Position numbers and translations under genes: made by a program
Shown: piece after piece, positions 1-8,178 of the stretch
How the letters are laid out: each line of letters opens with the position of its first letter
Position numbering within the stretch: the first letter of the stretch is position 1
Notes under the pieces: generated by a model
What the model was told of the DNA's origin: nothing
The model's database searches: none
Seen by the model: only the letters and a program-made list of their open reading frames with translations
Source of the DNA: Pseudonocardia xinjiangensis
GTDB taxonomy: Bacteria > Actinomycetota > Actinomycetes > Mycobacteriales > Pseudonocardiaceae
DNA: 64,000 nucleotides
NCBI RefSeq assembly: GCF_012911925.1
Contig: NZ_JAAXKY010000003.1
Location: 62,001-126,000, forward strand
Direction of reading: 5' to 3'

Positions 1-1
1 G

Positions 2-952
2 CTGCGTTCGGCGATCGCGGGCCACTACGCCCGCCGCTACGGCCTCGACGTCCCGGCGGAGCAGGTGGTGGTCACCACCGGCTCGTCAGGGGGCTTCCTG
101 CTCGCGTTCCTCTCGGCGTTCGACGCGGGCGACCGGGTGGCACTGGCCCGGCCCGGCTACCCCTGCTACCGCAACATCCTCACGGCGCTCGGCTGCGAGG
201 TCGTCGAGCTGCCGTGCGGGCCGGAGACCCACTACCAGCCGACCGTCGCCATGCTGGAGGCGTTGGACGAGCCCGTCCGCGGGCTCGTGGTCGCCAGTCC
301 GGCCAACCCGACCGGGGCCGTGCTGGATCCGGCCGAGCTCGCCGCGCTGGCATCCTACTGCGAGAGCACCGGCATCCAGCTGGTGAGCGACGAGATCTAC
401 CACGGCATCTCCTACGCAGGCGGGCCGCCGACCTCGTCGGCGTGGGGTACCTCGCGCGAGGCGATCGTCGTCAACTCGTTCTCGAAGTACTTCTCCATGA
501 CCGGCTGGCGGCTGGGATGGCTGCTCCTGCCGCCCCGCCTGCTGCGGCCCGCCGACTGCCTGGCAGGCAACCTGACCATCTGCCCGCCGGCACTGGCCCA
601 ACGTGCTGCGCTGGGCGCCTTCGATCCCACGAGCTACGTCGAGGCCGACGCGCATGTCGCCCGGTACGCGGTGAACCGGGGCCTCCTGCTCGACGGCCTG
701 CCGCGGCTGGGCATCACGCGACTGGCCCCGGCCGACGGCGCGTTCTACGTCTATGCGGACGTGTCGCACCTGACCGCGGACTCGATGGACCTGACCTACC
801 AGCTGCTCGCCGCCACCGGCGTCGCGGTCGCCCCGGGCATCGACTTCGACCCGGTCGACGGAGGGCGCTGGATCCGGCTGTCCTGCGCAGGCGCCACGGA
901 GGACGTGGCGGAAGCGCTGAAGCGGCTCGAGGGCTGGCTCCACCCGAGCTGA
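2..952 (+). CDS. Class I/II PLP-dependent aminotransferase, 5' end missing
   Basis: The reading frame is open from base 2, so the gene begins left of the window; 316 residues are visible, against about 380-400 for the family, so roughly 65-80 N-terminal residues are missing. The fold-type I hallmarks are present: an ASPANPTG stretch near base 300, a DEIYHG stretch near base 390, the PLP-binding lysine in NSFSKYFSMTGWRLGW (Lys codon 485-487), and the C-terminal arginine in GGRWIRLSC that binds the substrate carboxylate. These proteins transfer amino groups between an amino acid and a 2-oxo acid in the cytosol. The substrate cannot be named from the sequence. The next gene is convergent after 7 bp. 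Confidence 0.88.
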   Translation: MRSAIAGHYARRYGLDVPAEQVVVTTGSSGGFLLAFLSAFDAGDRVALARPGYPCYRNILTALGCEVVELPCGPETHYQPTVAMLEALDEPVRGLVVASPANPTGAVLDPAELAALASYCESTGIQLVSDEIYHGISYAGGPPTSSAWGTSREAIVVNSFSKYFSMTGWRLGWLLLPPRLLRPADCLAGNLTICPPALAQRAALGAFDPTSYVEADAHVARYAVNRGLLLDGLPRLGITRLAPADGAFYVYADVSHLTADSMDLTYQLLAATGVAVAPGIDFDPVDGGRWIRLSCAGATEDVAEALKRLEGWLHPS

Positions 953-959
953 TCGGCGG

Positions 960-2075
960 TTACTTCCCGCCCGGGTGGACCGGCGCGCGACCGGTACGGG
1001 AGGGGGTGCCCGGTGGCCGCGACGCTTCGACCGGCCCGATCCGCTCCAGTGCCGTGGTGATGTCGGCGTCGGTCAGGTCGGCGTGCGTCATCAGCCGGAC
1101 CTGACCCGCCATCGTCGACGCCCGGACGCCGGCCTCCTCGAAGCGGCGGATCGTGCCGTTCAGGTCGGCCACCGCCACCAGCACGATGTTGGTCTGCGGC
1201 ACCCCGACCAGCCACCCGCGCTCACGCAGCCCGGAGGCGAGGTTCCTGGCGCGCTCGTGGTCCTCGGACAGGCGGTCCACCCGGTCGAGCGCCACCAGCC
1301 CCGCGGCGGCGAGCACCCCGCCCTGGCGGACGCCGCCGCCGAGCATCTTGCGCAGCCGCCTGGCCTCCTCGACGAACTCGGCCGACCCGGCCACCACCGA
1401 CCCGACCGGTGCGCCGAGGCCCTTGCTCAGGCATACCTGCACGGTGTCGGCGCCGACGGTCAGTGCCCCCGGCGGGACGCCCAGTGCCACCGCGGCGTGC
1501 CAGAGCCGGGCACCGTCGAGGTGGACGCGCAGCTTCGCGCCCCGTGCCGCCGCGACGACCTCGGCGTGCTCCTCGGGGGCGGTGACCGTGCCTCCCGCCG
1601 CGTTGTGCGTGTTCTCGAGGCACAGCAGGCTGGTTCGCAGCGTGTAGTAGGGCCCGGTGGACCCGGCGGCGCGGCGCACGGCGGCGGGCGAGACCTTGCC
1701 GGGCCCGGCGTCGTGCTCCATCGGACGCGGCATCCCACCGGCGAGCCACGCGGCGGTGCCGAGCTCGGCGTCGAGGACGTGCGCTCCCGCCGGGGCGAGG
1801 AACGCGTCGCCGCGCTGGAGGTGGTGCATCAGTGCGATGAGGTTGCCCATGGAGCCGCTGGGGGTCCAGAGTGCGTCGGCCGCGCCGACCAGGCCCGCCA
1901 CCCGCACCTCGAGCTCGCGCATCGTGGGGTCGCGGTCGAGGACGTCGTCCCCCACCTCGGCGGCCGCCATCGCGGCCCGCATCTGCTTCGTGGGCTGGGT
2001 GACGGTGTCCGAGCGGAGGTCGATCGGGCGGTCGTCGGGTTTCGCAGACCGCCGGGCTCGCGATGGAGATCGCAC
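960..2075 (-). CDS. Low-specificity L-threonine aldolase (beta-eliminating lyase family)
   Basis: The protein opens with PIDLRSDTVTQPT, the usual N-terminus of threonine aldolases, followed by GDDVLDRDPT and SGSMGN. HLDGARLWHA holds the PLP-contacting Asp/Arg, and VCLSKGLGAPVGS holds the Schiff-base lysine. The enzyme cleaves L-threonine or L-allo-threonine to glycine and acetaldehyde, a source of glycine that would suit the neighbouring purine genes. The frame stays open far upstream, so the start is a judgement: the GTG at 2075 gives 371 aa, close to the family norm of about 340-370, but its Shine-Dalgarno is poor. Confidence 0.85.
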   Translation of the reverse strand: MRSPSRARRSAKPDDRPIDLRSDTVTQPTKQMRAAMAAAEVGDDVLDRDPTMRELEVRVAGLVGAADALWTPSGSMGNLIALMHHLQRGDAFLAPAGAHVLDAELGTAAWLAGGMPRPMEHDAGPGKVSPAAVRRAAGSTGPYYTLRTSLLCLENTHNAAGGTVTAPEEHAEVVAAARGAKLRVHLDGARLWHAAVALGVPPGALTVGADTVQVCLSKGLGAPVGSVVAGSAEFVEEARRLRKMLGGGVRQGGVLAAAGLVALDRVDRLSEDHERARNLASGLRERGWLVGVPQTNIVLVAVADLNGTIRRFEEAGVRASTMAGQVRLMTHADLTDADITTALERIGPVEASRPPGTPSRTGRAPVHPGGK

Positions 2076-2268
2076 GGCTTCCGATTCAACCAGCAGGCGA
2101 CGGGCCGGTCGCGACTGGGTCACGAACAGGTCACGGCAGTGCGTCCGTTCGAGTGAATGGGCGACTCGCGTACAACGTGTACCCCCGATCCTTGCGTCCC
2201 GTCCCCGAGAGCGACGCGTGCGGGCGGCGACGGAGCAGGACGCGGTGCGGAAGGAGGGGAACCCCCGG

Positions 2269-2802
2269 GTGGACGACGCCGGCGAGCAGAAGTTCGTCGC
2301 AGAGACGTTCGAGGAGTACTTCCGCGCCCGCCGCGACGCGGTGCGCCGTACCGCGTACCTGCTGTGCGGCGACTGGCACCACGCCGACGACCACGCACAG
2401 GCGGCGTTCGTGGCACTGCACCGGCACTGGCGCCGGATCCGGGACCGCGGCGCGCTCGACGCCTGGATGCGACGGACCCTCGTGCGCGCCGTCGTGGACG
2501 AGTCGCGGCGGCCCTGGCGGCGGGAACGCGCCACCGCCGAGCCCGCCGACACGGGCGTTCCCGCACGCGCCGACACCGTCGCCACCCGGCACGTGCTGGT
2601 GGACGGCCTGCGGGCGGTGCCGCCGCGCCAGCGCGCCGTCCTCGTGCTGCGGTTCCTCGACGGCCTCGACGTCGCCGCCACGGCAGCGGCGCTCGGCTGC
2701 ACGGAGGGCACCGTCAAGAGCCAGACGGCGCACGGCCTCGCGGCACTGCGCACGGTGCTGGGGGACTCGCTCGACGACCTGCGAACCACGGGATCGGGAT
2801 AG
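2269..2802 (+). CDS. ECF RNA polymerase sigma factor, SigE-like actinobacterial family
   Basis: This 177-residue protein has sigma region 2 (EEYFRARRDAVRRTAYLLCGD) at about residues 12-35 and sigma region 4 (LPPRQRAV-type helix, then CTEGTVKSQTAHGLAAL) at about 120-160, with no further domain. That matches the size and layout of the SigE family of actinobacterial ECF sigma factors. Two GTG codons lie in frame upstream (2218, 2245), but GTG 2269 follows a strong AAGGAGG at a good distance and is preferred. The gene is followed 15 bp later by a single-span membrane protein, the usual anti-sigma partner. The sigma factor would direct RNA polymerase to a small regulon; the signal is unknown. Confidence 0.88.
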   Translation: MDDAGEQKFVAETFEEYFRARRDAVRRTAYLLCGDWHHADDHAQAAFVALHRHWRRIRDRGALDAWMRRTLVRAVVDESRRPWRRERATAEPADTGVPARADTVATRHVLVDGLRAVPPRQRAVLVLRFLDGLDVAATAAALGCTEGTVKSQTAHGLAALRTVLGDSLDDLRTTGSG

Positions 2803-2817
2803 GGGAGAGGTGACGGG

Positions 2818-3525
2818 ATGAGCGACAACGACGACGAGGAGCTGGGCGCCCTGTTCCGCGCCGCCGCCTCCGACCCCGGCGCCCCCGCGCCGCGCTTCGA
2901 CCACGACTCGGTGGTGAGCGCCTCCCGGCGCGCCACCGTCCGCAGGCGGGTGGCCGTGGCGGGGAGCGCGGTCGTGCTGCTCGCGGTGGCCGGCGTCGGT
3001 GCCGCGGTCACGCTGCCCGGTTCCCTGCGGGGCGACGACACCACGGTGGCCGCGCCGATGCTCGCGCCCGCCCCCGCCGCTGCGCCCGGGGCGCGGCAGG
3101 ACGCCGCGCCCGGTGCTGACGCCCGCGCCGAGGGTGCGGCGCCACCGCTGGGCCCGGTGGGCCGTCCACTCGGTCCGGGCACCACCGAGTGCGCCGACCG
3201 GCAGGACCCGGCCCTCCGGACGCTCGTCGAGGAGGTGCTGCCCGCCGTCCGTGACGCCTCCGAGGCGGCCACCACGATGGAGTGCCGCCCAGCAGGGGAG
3301 CGGGGCGTCAACGTCGAGATCGATGACGGTGGCGCCACCGGACTGCTGGCCGTGCAGTACCTCCCCCCGGGCACGATCGTGGCCCTCGTCCCGGGGGCCG
3401 TCAGCGCGCCGACGGCCTCCGGCGGCACGGTGATCGTGAGCTCGCGCCCGGCCGAGGTGGGCGCCCCGGCACCGTTCGAGGACAGGCTGACGTCCGTGGC
3501 GGGCTTCCTCGCCCCCCGCCTCTGA
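2818..3525 (+). CDS. Single-span membrane protein, probable anti-sigma partner
   Basis: The ATG start follows a GGAGAGG ribosome binding site, 15 bp after the sigma factor gene, so the two are probably co-transcribed. The 235-residue product has an acidic, soluble N-terminus of about 40 residues, one hydrophobic span at about residues 45-66 preceded by basic residues, then an Ala/Pro-rich linker and an extracytoplasmic region with two cysteines (TTECADR and MECRPA). This layout fits a cytoplasmic sigma-binding segment with an outside sensor. No zinc-binding anti-sigma HxxxCxxC motif is visible, so anti-sigma function is inferred from context only. Confidence 0.65.
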   Translation: MSDNDDEELGALFRAAASDPGAPAPRFDHDSVVSASRRATVRRRVAVAGSAVVLLAVAGVGAAVTLPGSLRGDDTTVAAPMLAPAPAAAPGARQDAAPGADARAEGAAPPLGPVGRPLGPGTTECADRQDPALRTLVEEVLPAVRDASEAATTMECRPAGERGVNVEIDDGGATGLLAVQYLPPGTIVALVPGAVSAPTASGGTVIVSSRPAEVGAPAPFEDRLTSVAGFLAPRL

Positions 3526-3572
3526 GGTCGGCCGACGGTGGACCGCCGCCCGCGTCGCGGGAGACTGCACCC

Positions 3573-4145
3573 GTGGGTACCGCCAAGGGCGAACGGCGGC
3601 GGCAGGAGCTGGTGACGGCGGCCGCCGCGCTGCTGCGTTCCGGTGGCTTCGACGCCGTGCGGCACCGGGCGGTGGCTGATCGCGCCGGGCTGCCGCTGGC
3701 CTCCACCACCTACTACTTCGCCTCCCTCGACGACCTCGTCACCGCGGCCGCCGAACGGACCAGCCGCGACGAGCTCGCCGAGGGCCGGGAGCAGCTCGAC
3801 GCGCTCGCCGAAGGGGAGGTCGACACGCCCGCGCTCGTCGAGCTGGTGCTGGACCAGCTGCTGGGCCCCGAGTCGCGCGACGGTGGCCTCGACGCCGTGC
3901 TCCTGCGGTACGAGCGGCTGGTGGGCGCGGGCAGGCGGCCGTACCTGGCGCCGTTGATGCGGGAGCTGCGCGGGGAGCTGGACGCGTTGCTCGCCGAGAT
4001 CCTCGTCCGGTGCGGGCATCCGCTCGACGCCGTCGCGCTGCGCGATCTCGTCTCGCTCGTCGACGGGGCGGTCATCAGCGCGTTGATCGAGGCCGACCCC
4101 GACCCGCGGGCGGCCGGCCGCGAGGTACTGATCCGCGCGCTGTAG
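3573..4145 (+). CDS. TetR family transcriptional regulator
   Basis: The 190-residue protein starts at a GTG and has an N-terminal TetR helix-turn-helix at about residues 8-54: RRQELVTAAAALLRSGG, then HRAVADRAGLPLASTTYYF. The remaining 130 residues are helical and would form the ligand-binding and dimer domain. It lies between the anti-sigma-like gene and purB, both on the same strand. No clear operator is visible and no target can be assigned. Confidence 0.88.
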   Translation: MGTAKGERRRQELVTAAAALLRSGGFDAVRHRAVADRAGLPLASTTYYFASLDDLVTAAAERTSRDELAEGREQLDALAEGEVDTPALVELVLDQLLGPESRDGGLDAVLLRYERLVGAGRRPYLAPLMRELRGELDALLAEILVRCGHPLDAVALRDLVSLVDGAVISALIEADPDPRAAGREVLIRAL

Positions 4146-4156
4146 GGCGGAGCGCC

Positions 4157-4162
4157 TATCGT
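4157..4162 (+). promoter_or_regulatory. -10 element for leaderless purB
   Basis: TATCGT fits the actinobacterial TANNNT -10 pattern and ends 8 bases before the purB GTG, so transcription would begin at or next to the start codon. No Shine-Dalgarno lies between them. Confidence 0.45.
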
Positions 4163-4170
4163 TTCCGCAC

Positions 4171-5589
4171 GTGATCCCCAACGTGCTGGCCGCTCGATAC
4201 GCGAGCCCGGAGCTCGTGCGGCTGTGGTCGCCCGAACACAAGATCGTGCTGGAACGGCGGCTCTGGATCGCCGTGCTCACCGCGCAGCGCGACCTGGGCG
4301 TCGACGTTCCCGACTCCGCGATCGCCGACTACGAGCGCGTGGTCGAGCAGGTGGACCTGGAGTCGATCGCGGCCCGCGAGCGCGTCACGCGGCACGACGT
4401 GAAGGCCCGGATCGAGGAGTTCGACGCCCTCGCCGGCCACGAGCACGTGCACAAGGGGCTGACCAGCCGCGATCTCACCGAGAACGTCGAGCAGCTGCAG
4501 ATCCGGCTCTCGCTCGAACACGTGCGCGACCGCACCGTGGCCGTGCTGTCCCGGCTCGCCCGGCGGGCTGCCGAGCACGCCGAGCTGGTGATGGCGGGAC
4601 GCAGCCACAACGTGGCGGCGCAGGCCACCACGCTCGGCAAGCGGTTCGCCTCCGCCGCCGACGAGCTGCTCGTGGCGTACGCGCGGCTGGAGGACCTGCG
4701 TGCGCGCTACCCGCTGCGCGGCATCAAGGGCCCGATGGGCACGGCGCAGGACATGCTCGACCTGCTCGGCGGTGACGAGGCCAAGCTCGCGTCGCTGGAG
4801 GACCGTGTCGCGGCGCACCTCGGGTTCTCCGGGGTGCTCACCAGCGTGGGCCAGGTCTACCCGCGCTCGCTGGACTTCGACGTGCTCAGCGCACTGGTCC
4901 AGCTCGCCGCCGCTCCCTCGTCGCTGGCCACCACGATCCGGCTGATGGCGGGCGCGGAGCTCGCCACCGAGGGCTTCCAGCCCGGCCAGGTCGGGTCGTC
5001 CGCGATGCCGCACAAGATGAACAGCCGCTCCGCCGAGCGGATCAACGGGATGATGGTGCTCCTGCGGGGTTACGCCGGGATGGCCGCCGAGCTGGCAGGC
5101 GCGCAGTGGAACGAGGGGGACGTCTCCGACTCCGTCGTCCGCCGCGTCGCCCTGCCGGACGCGTTCTTCGCCCTCGACGGCCTGTTCGAGACCACGCTCA
5201 CGGTGCTCGACGAGTTCGGGGCCTACCCGGCCGTCATCGCCCGCGAGCTGGACCGCTACCTGCCCTTCCTCGCGACCACGGCAGTGCTGATGGCGGCCGT
5301 CCGCGCCGGTGTCGGGCGGGAGAGCGCCCACGAGGTGATCAAGCAGCACGCCGTGGGCGTGGCGCTCGCCATGCGGGAGAAGGGCCAGGCCGAGAACGAC
5401 CTCGTCGCCCGGCTGGCCGCCGATGAGCGGCTCGGGCTGCCGTCCGGCACCCTCGACGGGCTGCTCGCCGACCCGCTGCGGTTCACCGGAGCCGCCGCGG
5501 CCCAGGTCGGGTCGGTCGTCGCGCGGGTGGGGGAGATCGTCGACGACCACCCCGATGCGGCCGCCTACACGCCGGGAGCGATCCTGTGA
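4171..5589 (+). CDS. purB: Adenylosuccinate lyase
   Basis: The 472-residue protein belongs to the fumarase/aspartase superfamily. It has the N-terminal helical domain starting IPNVLAARYASPELVRLWS, an active-site HDV segment (RERVTRHDVKARIEEFD), TSRDLTEN, the central histidine region GRSHNVAAQ, and the superfamily signature GSSAMPHKMNSRSAERI. It removes fumarate from SAICAR to give AICAR and from adenylosuccinate to give AMP, acting twice in purine synthesis. It starts at a GTG without Shine-Dalgarno, 8 bases after a TANNNT box, and overlaps purC by 4 bases (GTGA), so the two are translationally coupled. Confidence 0.97.
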   Translation: MIPNVLAARYASPELVRLWSPEHKIVLERRLWIAVLTAQRDLGVDVPDSAIADYERVVEQVDLESIAARERVTRHDVKARIEEFDALAGHEHVHKGLTSRDLTENVEQLQIRLSLEHVRDRTVAVLSRLARRAAEHAELVMAGRSHNVAAQATTLGKRFASAADELLVAYARLEDLRARYPLRGIKGPMGTAQDMLDLLGGDEAKLASLEDRVAAHLGFSGVLTSVGQVYPRSLDFDVLSALVQLAAAPSSLATTIRLMAGAELATEGFQPGQVGSSAMPHKMNSRSAERINGMMVLLRGYAGMAAELAGAQWNEGDVSDSVVRRVALPDAFFALDGLFETTLTVLDEFGAYPAVIARELDRYLPFLATTAVLMAAVRAGVGRESAHEVIKQHAVGVALAMREKGQAENDLVARLAADERLGLPSGTLDGLLADPLRFTGAAAAQVGSVVARVGEIVDDHPDAAAYTPGAIL

Positions 5590-6416
5590 AGCTGCTGCAC
5601 AGCGGCAAGGTCCGGGACATCTACGCCGACGGCGACGACATCGTGCTCGTGGCGTCGGATCGGCTGTCGATCTACGACGTGGTGCTTCCGACCCCGGTGC
5701 CGGACAAGGGTGCGCTGCTCACCCAGCTCTCGCTCTGGTGGTTCGACCGGCTCGCCGACATCGCGCCCAACCACGTCATCTCGGCCTCGGACGTGCCACC
5801 GGAGTTCGTCGGCCGGGCGATCCGCTGCCGCAGGCTCTCGATGCTGCCCGTGGAGTGCATCGCCCGCGGCTACCTCGCCGGACTGGGGCTCGCGGAGTAC
5901 GAGAAGCACGGCACGGTCTCCGGGGTGGCGCTGCCGCCCGGCCTCGTCGAAGGCTCGAAGCTGCCCGAGCCGATCTTCACGCCCACCACCAAGGCGCCCG
6001 TCGGTGAGCACGACGAGTTCATGACGTTCGACGAGGTGGTGGCCGCGGTCGGAGCGGAGACGGCGGCGCGGCTGCGTGACCTGACGCTCGCGGTGTACAC
6101 GCGCGGCGCCGAGATCGCGGCAGGCAACGGGATCCTCGTCGCCGACACCAAGCTCGAGTTCGGGCTCGACCCGGCGGGGGAGATCGTGCTCGCCGACGAG
6201 GTGCTCACCCCCGACTCGTCCCGGTTCTGGCCGGCCGACTCGTGGGAGCCGGGGCGCGCGCAGTACTCCTTCGACAAGCAGTACGTGCGGGAGTGGTCGG
6301 CCTCTCTGCGGTGGGACCGGACCCCACCCGGACCCGAGGTGCCCACCGAGGTCGTGGCCGCCACGCGCGCTCGCTACGTGGAGGTGTACGAGCGCATCAC
6401 CGGCGAGGACTGGTGA
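5586..6416 (+). CDS. purC: Phosphoribosylaminoimidazole-succinocarboxamide synthase (SAICAR synthetase)
   Basis: The 276-residue protein begins KLLHSGKVRDIY, the phosphate/ATP-binding start of PurC. It has the signature VECIARGYLAGLG at about residues 90-105, and the DTKLEFGLD and LADEVLTPDSSRFWP segments that bind metal and nucleotide. It joins CAIR and aspartate with ATP hydrolysis to make SAICAR, the substrate of PurB, whose gene overlaps it by 4 bases. The length is normal for a monofunctional PurC. There is no obvious terminator in the 73 bp before the next gene. Confidence 0.97.
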   Translation: MKLLHSGKVRDIYADGDDIVLVASDRLSIYDVVLPTPVPDKGALLTQLSLWWFDRLADIAPNHVISASDVPPEFVGRAIRCRRLSMLPVECIARGYLAGLGLAEYEKHGTVSGVALPPGLVEGSKLPEPIFTPTTKAPVGEHDEFMTFDEVVAAVGAETAARLRDLTLAVYTRGAEIAAGNGILVADTKLEFGLDPAGEIVLADEVLTPDSSRFWPADSWEPGRAQYSFDKQYVREWSASLRWDRTPPGPEVPTEVVAATRARYVEVYERITGEDW

Positions 6417-6489
6417 TGGGCGCCGGAGCACCATCCAGCTATCACAGCACGGCCAACCGCCGTTCACGCGGGCATGCGTTGATGGGCTC

Positions 6490-7299
6490 GTGGCCACACA
6501 GCTGCCCGAACCCCGTCCGGTCGTGCCGTCCCACCTGGTCGTCTCGCTGTCCGGGCTGACGCACGACGCCACCGAGTCACTCGCCCGAGGCGTCGAGTTC
6601 GCCGCTGAGCTCGACGCGCGCGGCGTGCCGCTGTCGCAGCTTTTCCGGCCCCGCTCGGCGTCCGGGGCGCTGCAGCTGAAGTCGCCGCTCGTGAGCTGGA
6701 TGCACGAGCGGCGCGCGGCGGGTGACGCCATCGTGCTGCACGGCTACGACCACAACTCGGATCCGATCGGCGCCTGGCAGTCCTCGGCGCTCGCGCGGGT
6801 GGGCCGCCGTGCGGAGTTCGCCGCACTGCCCCGTCATGAGGCCGGTCTGCGGCTCACCGCTGCCCGCCGCGCTCTGACGGCGCTGGGCCTGCGCACCGAC
6901 ATGTTCGTCCCGCCCCGCTGGCTCGCGTCGCCGGGCACCGTCGAGGCTTTGCACGACCAGGGTTTCGGCGTGCTGGCCGACGAGAACGGCGTGCGCCTCC
7001 TGCACGGTCGGGCCGACGACACGGTGGTGCGGGCCAGGGTGCTCGGCTTCCGCGTCTCGGGCGAGCGCCACCCGCTGGCCGATGACCGGAAGGCCGCCGA
7101 GGCGTGGCGCTGCCGGGTGCTGGAGGCCGAGGTCGCCCGCACCGTGCGACGCGGCGGGCTGGTGCGGATCAACATCCGGGCCAAGGACCTGAAGCGGCCG
7201 GCGCGGCGGGCCGCCGTCCTGGCGGCGGTGGACGCCGCGCTCCGCCTCGGCGCCGTCCCCGCGACCTACCGCCTCACGTCGCCGGCCCGAGCCGCCTGA
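6490..7299 (+). CDS. DUF2334 / polysaccharide-deacetylase-like protein
   Basis: The 269-residue protein starts at a GTG. After VPSHLVVSLSGLTHDATESLARG it has an HGYDHNSDP stretch at about residue 80 that resembles the metal-binding DH motif of NodB-fold deacetylases in DUF2334 proteins, and a later FVPPRWLASPGTVEAL segment typical of this group. There is no signal peptide. The NodB fold suggests hydrolysis of an N-acyl or amide bond, but the substrate is unknown. The gene converges on the MBL hydrolase gene, with the symmetric 22-bp array between them. Confidence 0.7.
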   Translation: MATQLPEPRPVVPSHLVVSLSGLTHDATESLARGVEFAAELDARGVPLSQLFRPRSASGALQLKSPLVSWMHERRAAGDAIVLHGYDHNSDPIGAWQSSALARVGRRAEFAALPRHEAGLRLTAARRALTALGLRTDMFVPPRWLASPGTVEALHDQGFGVLADENGVRLLHGRADDTVVRARVLGFRVSGERHPLADDRKAAEAWRCRVLEAEVARTVRRGGLVRINIRAKDLKRPARRAAVLAAVDAALRLGAVPATYRLTSPARAA

Positions 7300-7316
7300 C
7301 CCGCGCGCACCCCAGA

Positions 7317-7477
7317 GGCGACTCGCGCACGATTCCGGGGCGACTCGCGGACGGTTTTCGGGCGACTCGCGGGCAGTTTCGGGGCGACTCGCGGGGCCCC
7401 CGCGAGTCGCCCGTTTCGCGCGCGCGAGTCGCCCGTTACGTGCCCGCGAGTCGCCCGGTTTCGGTGTGCGAGTCGCC
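7317..7477. repeat. Dyad-symmetric array of eight 11-bp sites at 22-bp spacing
   Basis: The 11-mer GGCGACTCGCG occurs at 7317, 7339, 7361 and 7383. Its reverse complement CGCGAGTCGCC then occurs at 7401, 7423 and 7445, and with one change (TGCGAGTCGCC) at 7467. Spacing within each half is exactly 22 bp, and the array is symmetric about base 7397. The central pair extends to GGGCGACTCGCGGGG/CCCCGCGAGTCGCCC with one base between. It fills the gap between two convergent genes, so it could end transcription from both sides as a long hairpin or bind a symmetric multimeric protein. No spacers of CRISPR length are present. Confidence 0.9.
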
Positions 7478-7496
7478 CGGGAGCGCGTGGGTGGGG

Positions 7497-8123
7497 TCAG
7501 AGCGTGGTGGGCTTCTCGCGGTCGAGGACGCGGACGGTGGTCTGCTCCGGGGCGAGCTGCTCGAACATCCCGTAGTGCATCGCGGGCCGGGCGAGCACGG
7601 CCTCGTGGATCGGCACCGCCGTGCGCGGTGCGACCGCCCGCAGGTAGTCCACGGCTTCGGAGAGCTTGAGCCAGGGCGCCCCGGTCGGCAGGAAGAGCAC
7701 CTCGACCGCCCTGTCCGGCGGGGTGAACGAGTCGCCGGGATGCAGGTGGGTGCCGTCGACCAGGTAGGCGTTGTTCGCGACCACGGGGATGTCGGCGTGG
7801 ATCACCGCATGCCGGCCGCCGAGCACGTCGATCCGCGACCCCCCGACCTCGAACGAGGTTCCCGGCGCCACCACCTCGTGCTCGACGTCGGCGAGCTGCC
7901 GCGACGTCCCGACGTCGACGATCAGGCGGGCATCGGGGTTGGCGGTCAGCAGGGCGCCCAGCCGGTCGGTGTCGAGGTGGTCGAAGTGCTGGTGCGTGAC
8001 GAGCACGGCGTCGAGTCCCGCCACCCCCTCGAAGCCGGCCGAGAACGACCCGGGGTCGATCAGCAACCGAGCTGCGCCGGTGTCGAGCAGGAGACACGAG
8101 TGGCCGAAGTGGGTGATCTGCAC
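7497..8123 (-). CDS. MBL-fold metal-dependent hydrolase (UlaG/YtnP-like)
   Basis: The 208-residue protein starts at GTG 8123 with ITHFGHSCLLLDTG, as in small UlaG-type members of the metallo-beta-lactamase superfamily. The zinc motif HxHxDH is present as THQHFDHLD at about residues 53-60, and later metal ligands are likely in the HLHPGDSF and PIHEAV regions. It is probably a cytosolic hydrolase of an ester, lactone or phosphodiester; the substrate cannot be deduced. It lies downstream of, and in the same direction as, the epimerase gene after a 55-bp gap. Confidence 0.83.
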   Translation of the reverse strand: MQITHFGHSCLLLDTGAARLLIDPGSFSAGFEGVAGLDAVLVTHQHFDHLDTDRLGALLTANPDARLIVDVGTSRQLADVEHEVVAPGTSFEVGGSRIDVLGGRHAVIHADIPVVANNAYLVDGTHLHPGDSFTPPDRAVEVLFLPTGAPWLKLSEAVDYLRAVAPRTAVPIHEAVLARPAMHYGMFEQLAPEQTTVRVLDREKPTTL

Positions 8124-8178
8124 CTCGACGAGTGTTCCACCGGAAGGCGCCGGGGGCGCGGTGACGACTCCTCGCTGG

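Noticed and set aside
2160-2170. Single GGCGACTCGCG copy upstream of the sigma factor, as a ninth array site
   Set aside because: It is isolated with no partner at 22-bp spacing; one chance copy of such a GC-rich 11-mer in 64 kb is plausible.
960-4280. Very long (1106-residue) frame on the minus strand
   Set aside because: Only the last 371 codons encode the threonine aldolase; the rest opposes the sigma, anti-sigma and TetR genes and has the composition of a high-GC shadow.
7317-7477. Possible CRISPR array from evenly spaced repeats
   Set aside because: Period is only 22 bp, half the copies are inverted, the filler is not spacer-like and no cas genes are near.
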